Assembly (NCBI RefSeq): GCF_009870125.1
Contig: NC_046683.1
Coordinates: 434,001-498,000, forward strand
Direction of reading: 5' to 3'
Source: Drosophila pseudoobscura
Taxonomy: Eukaryota > Arthropoda > Insecta > Diptera > Drosophilidae
DNA length: 64,000 nt
Shown here piece after piece: positions 25,801 to 37,229 of the stretch. The position numbers and the translations under genes were made by a program. Each line of letters opens with the position of its first letter. Within the stretch, counting starts at the first letter, position 1. A model generated the notes under the pieces. It saw only the letters and a program-made list of their open reading frames with translations. It was not told where the DNA came from and searched no databases.

Positions 25801-28800
25801 GATAAGCACCAATCAGCTTTCGCCTGGCGTAGGCTTTGTCCACTCCTATGGGCAATCAGCATCCCGTGTGGAATGGTGGATTTCCCTACCGACAGTGTCT
25901 GCTAATGAATTTAATTCGAGTATTTCGAGAGGAAAGCGTCTTGCAACATACATTCAAGGAGATTCCTCCCCAGCTCAAAGGAAACGTTAAGTGCCCCCGT
26001 TTCTGCCATTGCCATTGCCATTGGCATTGCCCCTGCGTGTGCCACAGTGTGCCTCTGCTGGTGGCAGCGGAGCGTGACAACATTTTTAATTACATGCCGC
26101 ACTGGTGGAATGGCCATGGCAGCAACAGCAACAGGCGGCCTGGAAGCAGACATTCAAATATCAAGTACGACAACAAAGCTTGAATATAATTTACGCATTT
26201 TACACGCACTCCACACATTGCCTCGGAGTGTGCCTCCCTCCGCCCCCTTTGCACCCTTGTTTGTCATTACGGAAGACCATACGGAAGCGGCAAAGGCAGC
26301 GGCAGGATATGGGTGCGTGCGACAGAGGAGCAAAGGGAGGGTTTATTTTTTACGATGCGTGTGATTCGGCGGGAGCCCTTGCCGAATGCAGCCCAAGGCA
26401 CGCGCCGCTGTCGACCCCATCCCGAAGCCCGAGAAATGGAATTGGTAACAACAGGAACAACAGGCAGACAACAACATGATTGTCGTCCATGGGACGTGGA
26501 GTGGTAACGAGGAATAGGTACGAGTAGCAAGAGGTAGGAGGCAGGAGTCAGGAGCCAGGAGCCATATGGAAATTGGGTGAACGGCAAATGGCATCACATA
26601 CGTGCTAAGACAGGGGGAAATCGATTAAATTTCCTTTAAGGCCAAACCATAAATTTCCAACTCCCCAGCTCCTTTGTCAGCGACCTTTCAACCCGAAACA
26701 GAAACAGAAACCGAAACAGCGACAGAAGCAGAAAGAGCAACACGAACGGCGCAACACAAACACAGAACAAGAGGACCGAAAAAAGACTAAGAAAAACTGA
26801 AAATAAGGCAAAAATTATGTCTAACGTCACATTGCCGAGTTCAGCTGATTCTTTATCAGAGTTAAGTGGTGCCCCTCCACCTCCACCTCTAGCTCGACCT
26901 CCACATCCGCATCCACACCCCGTGCCCTAACACACACACAGCACATACACACATTCCCCTCGTATTATGTATGCCATTTGTTGTGCCTCGTGCCTGGTTC
27001 TTGTCTCATTGTGTGTGTGTGTCCTATATGCAGCATATACCCTTATGTACCCTTAGAATAACAGAGTCAATTCAGATCCCATAGAGGATATGCATGGCAT
27101 GCGTATAGCTCTGAGATCCTTTTCTAATTGAGTCAGTCTAGTATTTGAAACCAGAGATCGTAAAAATTCTAGTTTATATAAAGCAAATTATGAAATACAA
27201 ATTTATTTCTGATTTTTATTATTAAAATAGATCATCTTCAGCTTCAATAAAAATAACAGTTACATTTACCACAATTTATTTGACACAAAATATAAATAAG
27301 AATAAATCCTGTTTCAGGATACCATTTGCAAAATTATTATTATTTAAACTCATACAAAACTCTTGCAACATTTTCGTTGTACTTGTGATCTCTGTTTGAA
27401 GGACTTTGATATTTCCATCTCCGTTCTTGAGATCGGAAGCACTCCAGAGCCGTGAATGACAAAAATCTTAGATGGTATAATTTTGGCTCTAGCTTTTGCT
27501 CCCTTTTACAGGATATTCAAGACTTCGACTTTCCATTCCGTACTTCCCCCACACTTGCTGGCCAATCAGAGCGAAATGAGAGATTTGTGAGGAGATTTAC
27601 GCTCAACACAAAAATGAACTTTTGTGTGTAAATTTATGTGCATTGCCAGGGTTCAAGAAAGCAAGAAGAATGAGAAGAAGGGGGAGGGAGCCTCCGTATC
27701 AGCTGGCTAAGTAACTAACGCCATTAGCTGCTTAGTTTTTCTTCTTTTTTTGGTCCTCCTGCCCTTGGAAGAGCTATAGCTATTCCGGCATTTTTATTGC
27801 TGCATTCCTTGGAACAACATCAAACATCAACTCCAACGAGCAGCCAGAAATCAGAGGAGAGGACCAGAGGGTAGCCATATTCCGCTGGTCTTTAGTTTGT
27901 TTCCTAGCATTGATTTCCGCGCTTGAAAGGAGGAAATGTTCAGGTGGAATCAAGGAATAAGGAAACAGGTTATCTTGGGGATGAGGCTATAAAGGAAAAT
28001 AAAACTGGGCAGGCTACTAGGAATGCGATAGGCTGGGATGGGATGGAAAATTGTGAAAATAAAAGTGGAAATTGTTGTGCCATCGTCGCGTCCTCGTGGC
28101 ATGCTCCCAGGCCTCTCTTAACGCTTTTGATGAGCCTTAGTCTCAGTCGTAAAGGCAGTCACAGACTTCGGCCACAAGCAGCAAATGCAGGAGCTGATGC
28201 TGGCTCGACATCTCTGCGTTATATCCCCTGCTTGATCCAATACGGATATGGGATATGGGTTCCATTCCTTTTTTCTTTTGGCGATCCTCCTGCCCTCTCC
28301 TCCTCTCATTTTTATTAATTAACGCGAATCCAAACCACACAGCGGATCCCTAGTCACATTTTGAAGGTACATACATATATAAGAGCCAGACCCCAAAAGG
28401 CAAATAAGCGGCCAATAAAAATATTATTAATACTCGTGCCACAGCTCCCATTCCCATTCCTCCAATTCTCCTCTCCTTATCGCTGGTGTCCGTTCCGAAA
28501 GTCGCGCCATCATTCAGGCTGATGGAAATGGAAATGGAAACGGCATGGGAAATGGGGCCATGGGACGAGGGAGATGGGTCACAGAGCAGCCAAGGGGAAA
28601 TTAGCAACACCGCACAACAGCCAACAAGCTTCAGCAGTTGGGTGTGTTTTAGCCATAAATTTATTAACTTAGTGTCACATTTATAGCCACTCTGCTAAAC
28701 GCCAACACAACAGCCACACCACACACCACCGCTGAACGCTCGCGGAATGTAGGTGGATGACGGATGGAGAATAAGGGGAGACCATCGTGGGAATGGGCAC

Positions 28801-30556
28801 TGGACACTGGACAAGGAGCTCCTTTAAAATTCAATGTTTAATTAATGACAAAACGATGGACTGAAACGTATTCGTCACCGAAAGTGGGTGTAATCTAGGG
28901 AGTAATTGCCATTAAATGAAAGCTACAATCACACTCGTATTAAATTCCTCAGGAATCCAACTTCCGCTCCTGCAAACATTTCTGTTTTCCGCCCAAAAAG
29001 ATAAATCAGAAATATGCCAATAACACAAATATCCAGCCAAGGGTGCTTGCAGTCTGCCAAAGAGATTAAAATGACTAAATTTGATCTATAGTCCTGGGTT
29101 TGAACTGAATTCCCAGCTATGGCCACTGATAGACCGGATAGCAGACAGAACGATCTCGTCTTCTCAGACGTCTCCCCTGGCTGCATGACTGCTTGACTGT
29201 CAGACTGTCTGCAAAGTTATCAATTTAAATGGCTGGCTTTTGGGGGCTGAGGTGTAGGCCAGGGATTAAGGGAGCGATTGACGCCTAAGTCCAGGCGGGC
29301 GTAATTCAGCTCATTCTGGGGGGAGACTAAGGGCTAAGGCAACTACGTTGTCTGTCGCATTTATCAGGCTTTCGCGCCCGCTAATTCCTTGGCCGGGATG
29401 GCTGGAGCTGTGGAACTGTGAGACACCTCCTTGGAATACCCTGCCCCTGGCACATTTATTATTACAAGACTGTACACGTAGTACACCTGTTGTGTGCCTA
29501 CCACCGAACGGTGCTTATCGCCCCCGCGAGTGCTTAGGTCTGCTCAATTAGATAGGATCGGATCGGACATAGACCAGGATTCTCTGGAGCTGCTTATCAG
29601 CAACGGGGTGGGGGGAGGCCTTAGCAGATGTGCCGCCGGAATCAATTTCCCACAATTGAAATAATAACTGCGGCGGGAAAGCGATAAGCAAATGTTTAAT
29701 CATCGAACAACATATTGGGGGTACACACAGGGGTACACAGGGGGTCAAAGGGAGACACACAGATCGACTTACATTTACCAACTGGTTGGAAGGGAAACAC
29801 ACTTTCTTGCCGTTGCCGTTGAGGGGTTTTTGGGAGTTCAGGATATCGATGGCATTGGACACTTTAAAAAAACAAAATAAACAAAAACATATAACGCACG
29901 CACTCAAGGAAATGAAATGTCCGGAATCAGCTCAATCGAATCGAATCGAATCGAAAACTACTACTACTCGTAAACGAACCGTAACCGATCCGGTGTGAAC
30001 CGGGAGTAAATCGGGTGAAGACTGAAATTGAAATTGAAGTGAGCGCTCAACAGCCAACTGGAGGGTCGGTCTGACTACTCCACTGGAGAATGATGATGGC
30101 TGGCAGGCTGCGAACCAACCGACGCAACGCAGGTCTCGCGACCAACTGAGGCGCCCAGCGCCCAACCAGCGGCATTTAAGGTCCCGCTGCTCGTTTCTTG
30201 TGAGTAGGGCGGAGCAGTGTGGTCCGGGGGCATCGACAATAATTCCGGCAGAATTTTTGTAACGGTTCACAACCAAATGAAAAGCCCAAAGCTCAGTATG
30301 CAGACAAAGCTTTCGACTGCCACCTGGCAATGCCAGCAGCAGCTGTGGGAGCAAATGCTTCCGAATGACAGGCCTGTCAGTCACGCTCTCTGACTTTTTC
30401 TCTCTCTCTCTCGCTCTCTCGCTCTGACTCTGTCTCTGTCTTTGTTTACGAATGAGTGGAAAGGGCAGAGACGGCGAGAGTTTGACACTTGGTGTCCAGG
30501 GATGGAGCCCGCGATAAGAACATATAAAATAATCGAACATCTTCCGTGGTCTTCAA

Positions 30557-30562
30557 TTTATT
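30557..30562 (-). terminator. Poly(A) signal of the Hayan-like gene
   Basis: AATAAA on the minus strand begins four bases after the TGA stop of the protease. If used, the 3' UTR is very short. Confidence 0.6.
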
Positions 30563-30565
30563 GGT

Positions 30566-32942
30566 TCATATCCCCGCTCCCAGAACCTTGTCCGGCCAGA
30601 CAATGCCCTCGATGAAGTCCAAGTAGGAGGCCACTCGAGTGTACAGGCCCGGCGTCTTGGTGGCGCACCCAAACCCAGCCGAAATTATGCCCACTATGGA
30701 GTACAGGCCGTCCTCCACATTGATGTCCAAGATGAGCGGGCCACCGGAGTCGCCAGCGCAGGCATCCGCCTTCAGCTCCTTGAGGTCAGCCGCGCACATC
30801 ATCGAGTCGATCACACCCTGCTTCAGGGCACGGATGGTGCTTGGCTGTTCGGAAAACAACTGATTGCACTTGTCCAGCGGCACCAGGTCAAGTGGGGCGC
30901 GCAGGAGGACCTTGGACCTGGAGCGATCTGTGTTGAGGAGGCGAGTGAGTATTGAACACCACAATTGGTGGATAATTGGTTCATTCTCTCCCATTCATTG
31001 TCGGGGCACTACTTACTGGTCAAGTTCATGGTTCCCCAGCCGGCCACAAAGAGCTTGGAGCTGAGTGGCGGATCCTTGGTATCAGTGTGCAGGCACGCCG
31101 GATATATGTTGCTGTTGTTGGCGAAGTTAACCTCCTCCGCCAGCTCCATGAGGGCGATGTCGTTGTACTTGCTGCTGCTAACGTAGTTTGGATGGATGAT
31201 AATATTTTTCTGCGAAAAAAACATCGATATGAGGATGTGAGTTAGCGGGAGGATGCCCGATGGCAGGGGTCCTTACCAAGCCTATGTCCTTATATTGCGG
31301 TGGAGGACTCTCGATGTTCACAGTGCCAAGGCGCACAAATATGGGCGTGTTTTCCATGCTGTTGACGCAGTGGGCAGCGGTGAGGACGAACCGACTCGAG
31401 ATCAAGGAGCCGCCACAACGGTACTCCGGAGATCCACCGAAGGTGCTGTACGCGATAGCCACCATATGAGGATAGACGCCGGGATTAACGGGAATCCCCT
31501 CCAGGATGTGCACCGTCAGCCTGTTCTCCCCGTATCGGCTCTGAATCCTCCTGCAAGCCACCACCGATGGCCGTTCCTGCCCCTCGTTGCTCTCAGTGGG
31601 CACATCCACACGCGATATAGGGGTGGCCGAGACGGGTGGTCGGGCCGTGGACGTTGTCTCCGGAATTCTACAAACACAAAATGGAAATTGGAAATGGATG
31701 ATTGAAATGGCTGAGAAGAGATATGCCAGGACTGCATGCTCCCAGGCTGAGGCCAACTGATCTCCATGCCATTTACTCAAACTCAGACAAACCGGAACGG
31801 GAACATCGAGGCATCCGATGGAACGACGTATCCCTTTTGTTCTTTCGCCTGGAACCGAAACGGAGCAAAGGGGTCTACCAGCACCTTCTTCGTCGGCGTC
31901 ACTGGGGTCACCAGGTGCACCGGAGTCACCGGCGTCAGGAGCGACAGCGACCCCACCTCCCTGGCGGGCTCTATCGTCATTCCCTGCTGACGGAGCCTTT
32001 CGTTGACCACGTGTATCAAATTATTGCCGGGTCGCCGGTTACCCTGCTGCATGTGCTGCTGTGCTCTTGGGTTTGGATCGCGGATCGTCAGGGGCTTGTT
32101 TACTATTCTGGGTGTTCCATCAGTCCACCCCCAAGGGGGCACAGATCTTGGCGTAGTCGTCGTAGAGGGAGGAGCAACGCCCCACTGACCGATGCTCTGG
32201 AATGGCTCTGGCTGCATTCGAATAGCATCGTGGGTCCTGCCGCCCTTTCCTGTGGGCTGTGGCACGCTCCGCGGCGTGCTTAGGATCTGATTGAAGTCGA
32301 AGAAGCTGTCGCCCTGATCCAGTCTACTTTCCCGGCTCAGTTCTGGTATCGTGACAGGTGGGGGTGCAGGTGACGGTGCAGGAGCAGGAGCAGGAGCAGG
32401 TGATGGTGCAGGAGGAGTTGCAGGAGCTGTTGCTGTTCCTTTCGAGCTTGGGCTGGGGATGGGGTTAGTGGAGTTAGTCGAAGATGTTGGTGGTCTATCG
32501 ATGGAAGCAGAGTTTGAAGCGAGGCATGCAACATCACTTGGCACAGAACTCAGACGGGGCACAAAACAGGACGACACCAGGAAACACGAAACACTCAGGA
32601 GGCAACTTGGCTTACTCATTGGGGCAGCAGGGCTTCGTGGGGCAGCATATAATCTCCTCGCGCGGCCCGAGGCCGCAGCTGGGGACATCGTTGATGGAGA
32701 GGATTCCCGACTTGATGTACCCGTCGACGAAGGGCTCGCAAGCGGACGAGGGGCGGCAGATGCCCGGCAAGTTCTCCTTCACCATGCATTCTTCGCCTTC
32801 TGCAACGAGGAGGAGCATCAGTAGAGTGTGTGCCACAAAATAAGGAATGTGGCAGGCACATACCCTCGCTTGCTGTGTTTAGACCACAGCTATTGAGGAG
32901 GAAAAGGACCGCTAACAGCAGGCCGACCTGACGTCTAGACAT
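30566..32942 (-). CDS. Hayan: Clip-domain serine protease, Hayan/persephone type
   Basis: Secreted trypsin-like zymogen; in D. melanogaster Hayan and psh act in haemolymph upstream of Toll activation and melanization. Exons (minus): 32942-32864, 32799-32616, [optional 32494-31793], 31667-31277, 31209-31017, 30927-30566. The short form is 402 aa. Residues 1 to about 25 are a signal peptide, and about 30-84 a clip domain with six Cys ending ICCP. The protease domain follows VHILEG, so activation would cut after His141, as known for psh and Hayan, rather than after Arg. The triad is intact: TAAHC, YNDIAL and GDSGGPL. All phases close. The optional 702-bp exon (234 codons, Pro/Ala/Ser-rich) keeps frame and gives a 636-aa form like the long Hayan isoform. 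Its Thr/Pro-rich content and a segment [10 protein letters not shown] resemble that Hayan linker. No separate psh gene occurs in the window, so this may represent the unduplicated ancestor; orthology to Hayan rather than psh rests on the linker exon. Confidence 0.9.
31793..32494 (-). CDS. Hayan: Cassette linker exon of the Hayan long isoform
   Basis: Open segment of 702 nt, begun by an AG acceptor at 32496-32495 and ended by a GT donor (GTTTGT) at 31792-31791. It has phase 2 on both sides, so inclusion or skipping leaves the frame intact. It encodes Ser/Thr/Pro-rich sequence, a run of alternating Ala-Pro, then a more complex part with SFFDFNQ and repeated TPVTPV. The open frame extends further 5' through the preceding intron to an ATG at 32619 that is followed by a hydrophobic stretch. 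The donor is weak, which fits regulated splicing. Confidence 0.75.
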
Positions 32943-35040
32943 CTGGATGACACCGTAATCTTATATCTCTGTAGTTTCTGAAAACATTTAAAAATATATA
33001 GAAAATGGGAATGCAAATCTGCTGTGGGAAAAGTGGAGAGGTGGGGGGAGTCCACCCCAGATAAATGTGTGCTTTTGTTTAGGGCACAGCATTGAGAGAT
33101 CGTCTTACAGCTGATTACGAGTATAATGAACCTGGCTTTGACCCACATGGGAATTACACTACAACAGAAGTGGGGGAAAACAGGTGAAAAACCATTTCAG
33201 AGATAGTTTCGGGAATTTCACAACGGTAGACGACTTCCTGATTCACTGATTCACTCCGGGCATTCCGTTTGCGGCGCTGTTAATCTGACATTTCACCACC
33301 GACAAAGACACGGCATGTTTTCGGTGTTTTTTCGTATATCTGATATCAAGCACTAAATTCATTTTGACGCACCCCCAAAGGGGGCAACCAACCTGCCACT
33401 GATAACGGAGCACCTATGTCAGAAGTAACCAACCGGGCAGGTCGAGATACTTAAAGAGTAACCGATCTGTCTCTCCAGCAGATGAAATATTGCTGGAATT
33501 TTGTCAGACTCTGGCCAGATGTTTTTAATCTTTTGTATAATTCGAAGCATCGAAAGCCTAGTTGAGATTCATAATGATATTGATATTGACAGTATCCCTT
33601 TCCTTGCTCTCTTTTGGTCTATAGACTGGTGATGCGATCGCTCCGAAACACAACAACTTTCTATGGAAAAGGGTTTCACAGTTTTCGGTTTCCGGCTTCC
33701 CTTTGTTAACATCACTCACGAACATCATGGTAAATGTTTTAGAACATGCAATTGGCTCTCTCCCCTCTCTCTCTCCGGTGCATCCCCTTGATTCGAGTCC
33801 ACTTGAGCCTTATCAGACGCACCTTTGACACGACCTTTTTCGGTATTTGATAACGAAATAAGTGCTAGCACACACAGCTTGCTGTTTGTGAGTGCGGCGG
33901 CGGGACGACCGGGGGTACTTTGAATAAAGCAATCGGGCACAAAACTCAATTGAAGAGAAAAACACAAACAAAGCGCAGCACAGCAAAAAAAATAATATAC
34001 AAAATAATACGAAATAAAAATAAAATAAGAGACGATCAACAAAGTTGAAAACCGGTGGCTATCGCAAAACGGAACGGAACGAAACGAGGCTCTCGTTGGG
34101 GACGGAGCGAAACGTATGGAAGTCTACCGATCGGTAACGCATCGCCTGAGCAACTAAAGCTGAACCCCAGACCAGACCAGACCTGACCAAGAACCGAAGC
34201 CGGGCCGGGGGCTGGACTGGACTGACCGGACGGGCAGCTGATATCAGTACCAGCGGCAAAGCCGCATCGCCGCAGAGCCCCAAAGCAAGCTCGTGCTTCT
34301 GGACCTCCTCTCCCACTGCTCGGCGGACCGGACCGGTTTTAGGTGCCAGCTCTTCGCAGAATCGAGCTTAACCCAACAGCACCAAAGCACTAGAGCGAGA
34401 ACCAGAGCCAGAGCGAGAGATGTAATTAAAGAGTAAACGAAACCCAACTGTGACTCAGATCCAGCGATGGCCATGGGCATGGGTTTTGGTCTGGGGAAAT
34501 GCACAGCCTGGAGGAGATTCGATTCGATTAGATTCTAGGGGATTTCATTAAGCGGAATCTTGACTGTACATACATATACTTAATTTATGCATGAATCACG
34601 GCACACAACATGTGCCAAAGATTACAGAGAGGAGGAAGGCACTATAGTAAGGCAGTATAGTACGCGGTATTTCCACTGCGCTGAAACAGCCGATGAGCTC
34701 AGATTTGTATGGTGTGTGCACACTGAGGTGAATGAAAGGTGTGTGTGCACATTTGCGCACTGTAGAACGATGTTTGCATAATCTTAAAAACACTTCAATG
34801 AAATTGGAGAACATAGACCTATATTTCCGTATTTCCTTACATCCGAGTATGTGTATATTGATCTCTGATGCTTTAAATTCTTTTTGTCGTCTTATTTTGA
34901 TGCTGCCTTAATTAGGGGGGGGTCACTGGACCCGCTCTCTTTCTCTACATATCGCTAAAACACTGGAATAAACAAATTAAACAGCTTATACTAACTAAAC
35001 TGAAGTAACTACGAGTTGGATTGTGGGACTACGATTTCGA
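32943..35040. other. Intergenic / 5' region of the Hayan-like gene
   Basis: 2.1 kb with no supported coding sequence. A TTTTCAG acceptor-like site lies about 40 nt before the protease ATG, so the UTR may start further up. The T-rich stretch near 33960-34060 on the minus strand looks like Drosophila 5' UTR, but I cannot fix a start site. A kappaB-like site is at 33211-33220. Confidence 0.5.
33211..33220 (+). promoter_or_regulatory. kappaB-like site upstream of the Hayan-like gene
   Basis: GGGAATTTCA, one base from the Dorsal/Dif-type consensus GGGAATTTCC, about 270 bp upstream of the protease start codon. Such a site would let Toll signalling feed back on its own protease. A single near-match can occur by chance. 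Confidence 0.25.
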
Positions 35041-36749
35041 CTACTGCTGCTGCCGCTGCTGCTGCTCCACGAAGAGCGTGAATTGGGGGCTGAGGAGGTT
35101 CGTGTAGTACATGACGTGGGCCTCGCAATCGACGCCCGTGGGCGTGGCGATGCCCAGTACACAGCGGCTGGCGTTGGGCCGCACAAGGTGTAGCACGCTG
35201 CCCACGGTGCCCGGGCATGGTGCGCAGGAACTGGCGTTGGAAAAGGGTTGCAGGTCCGTCTCCGGCTGCAGGGGCTCCACGCACAGGTGCGAGCTGGGCA
35301 GCTCCTGAACGCTGCCGTAGTTGGGAAGGTCGGCGCATGCCCAGGTGGGACGCAGCCGCATGGTAATCTCGTACATAGGGCAATCGGCGTCTTCCGCCTT
35401 GCCCCAGCCGACGGCCACCAGGCGACCACTAACCTGGAGACGCGTCAGCTCGAACTGGCTGCAGATGGGTGCCACACGGACGTTCGCAGACGCCTCGCTC
35501 CCCAGACGCAGTGGCTCCTGCAGCCGCATCAGCGCCAGATCCCTCCGGTACTGTGCCAAACGCTTCACAGCGGAAGAGACAAAAAGAGGGTCAGAGAGAG
35601 AAAGAGAGAGGTGGCCTCAAGGGCAAGGGGCTCACCATAATGTCCACCAGGTAGTCCTCGTCGACGTCGACGTCCCGCATGTCTGCTACTCCGAAAACAA
35701 CATGGCTGGGCCGCTTGCAGCCAGCGGCACTCAGGAGAAACTGCGGTGTCAGGACAATGGCGGAGCAGTGATGCAGATGTCCGTCGAAAGCGGCATTAGG
35801 ATGGGCTAGGGCCCCCAGGTGGCGGTAGTGGGGCAGCAGGTCGTCGGCCGTGGCAATGGCGGCCGCCTCCTGAGGATCCACCTCTTGGGGGACCGGGGCT
35901 CGCGTGGGCAAGGGGACACCCAGGCGGGGAGCGGTCTTGACCTGGCCTCGTGGCTGCAGGGGAAGATTGAGGGGGCAGCAGATAATCTCCTCCCGTGTCC
36001 CGTCACGACACGTCATGAAGTCCTCGTCGCGCAGTCGGCCTTGCGACAGGAGCGGCTCCACGCTGGGGCAGGCGGAGACGACCCGGCACTCGCCCTCATA
36101 CAGTGGGGCCCTGCATTCTGCCCCCTCCGTGGTGTCCGGATAAACAAAGCTGTTCCGCGTCGGACGGCGGGTGGGTTTTATCGACTGCAGGAGGTAGTCG
36201 CGATCCGTTTGGAAAATATTCAACCAGGGAATCGGTGTAGTTGTAGTGGTTGTTGTTGTGGTAGTCGTTGTTGTTGTTGTTGAGGTGGTGGTCGCTGTGG
36301 TTGTGGTTGTCGCTGGAGATTCATTTGGATCGATGCGCACCTCCATGCCTTGGGCATTCTCGAGTGGGCAGCATATCTTCTCGCCGTGACTCGTGAATCC
36401 ACATCCCTCAATCGTTTGGGGCGTCAGGCGTCCGACCTGGATGTGCGATGCTATTGTACCGCACTCCTCTGCCGCCTGGCAACGGCTGCGGTAGCCCACG
36501 GTGGGACAGGGATCGCCAGCTGCAAAATATCCATCGGTATTCAATAGAGAATATAAAACAGAACGTAATTGGTCGATGCCGCAAATACTTTAAGCAAGAT
36601 AGTTATTTGAATGTGTATCGTTCGATTGATGATCGATAATCAAGAAGCTACGCACTCTCCAAGCTAAAGTAGGCTTCGCAGCGACCCAGGCAGAGGCTGG
36701 CCAAGATCAGCATAGCTACAATTACGCCAGATTTCCCTCGGCGTAACAT
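35041..36749 (-). CDS. Clip-domain serine protease homologue (catalytically dead), two clip domains
   Basis: Secreted pseudo-protease, likely a cofactor or regulator of haemolymph protease cascades. Exons (minus): 36749-36656, 36519-35636, 35562-35041, giving 499 aa with closing phases. Residues 1 to about 26 are a signal peptide. Clip domain 1 spans about 34-83 (ends ICCP), a Thr-rich stretch about 101-130, and clip domain 2 about 160-210 (also ICCP). The protease-like domain fills the C-terminal half. The catalytic His motif reads SAAGC instead of TAAHC. Asp is kept in RRDLALMRL. The GDSGG region is replaced by CAPCPG followed by LHLVRPNAS and GIATPTG, so Ser195 is missing. A Gln-rich C-terminus ends the protein. 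It sits upstream of the Hayan-like gene on the same strand; the adjacent upstream gene is a paralogue sharing the GIATPT block. One of the two is probably D. melanogaster CG15046, remembered from the neighbourhood only. Confidence 0.85.
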
Positions 36750-37229
36750 TTCTCACTCGATTGTTGTTTACTCAAATGTTGGGGATTTTGTCCTATTGCT
36801 GTTGTTGTTCTTGGTGCTCTTATTATTCTTTTTGTTGCTGGCGCTGCTGTTGACGTTCGGCGATCTGATGGAGGCACTGACCGAACGACTGCACGGCTGG
36901 CGATCAACTGACAGTTGGCGCTGCTCTCCCCCAACTGGTCCGGCGAACGGCGAGCTCCGAGCACCCAGAGAGAGAGATGCGAGGTGCGGAGATGGCGATT
37001 CAGATGGAGAGGAAGCTGCTAGAGCATGATTGATTCTGCCCATCGGAAGCTGGCTGAGATTTTCGGGGAATGGGAAACCACTGAATTCAGAGACCATATG
37101 TCGTATTTGTCCTAGAAAGCCCAACACTGATCGCAGAGGGATCTGTATTACGTTGGGAGTGAAAACGCAAACACACAAAGATTGAGTCTTAAAACATAGT
37201 GTATTCCACCAATCTCAAGTTGATTCTGT
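36750..37229. other. 480-bp spacer between the two protease homologues
   Basis: No gene seen. It must contain the 3' UTR of the upstream paralogue and the promoter of the two-clip homologue. GGGAAACCA at 37072-37080 is a partial Rel-type match, not persuasive by itself. Confidence 0.5.

Larger units (their letters stand above)
15264..30556. other. 15 kb without a supported gene
   Basis: Probably intergenic, or the 5' UTR intron of the GPCR, whose upstream UTR exon is implied by the acceptor at 15275 but not located. It holds microsatellites, a CTG run, an 8-bp minisatellite, a mini-me type element, a small inverted-end element, and many ACATATGT-type short palindromes. ORFs up to about 220 codons occur, but they show low-complexity translations, no domain and no splice-consistent partners. 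Confidence 0.6.

Noticed and set aside
29932-30540. Minus-strand ORF of 202 codons downstream of the Hayan-like gene
   Set aside because: Low-complexity Arg/Ser content from a (CT)n tract; no domain.
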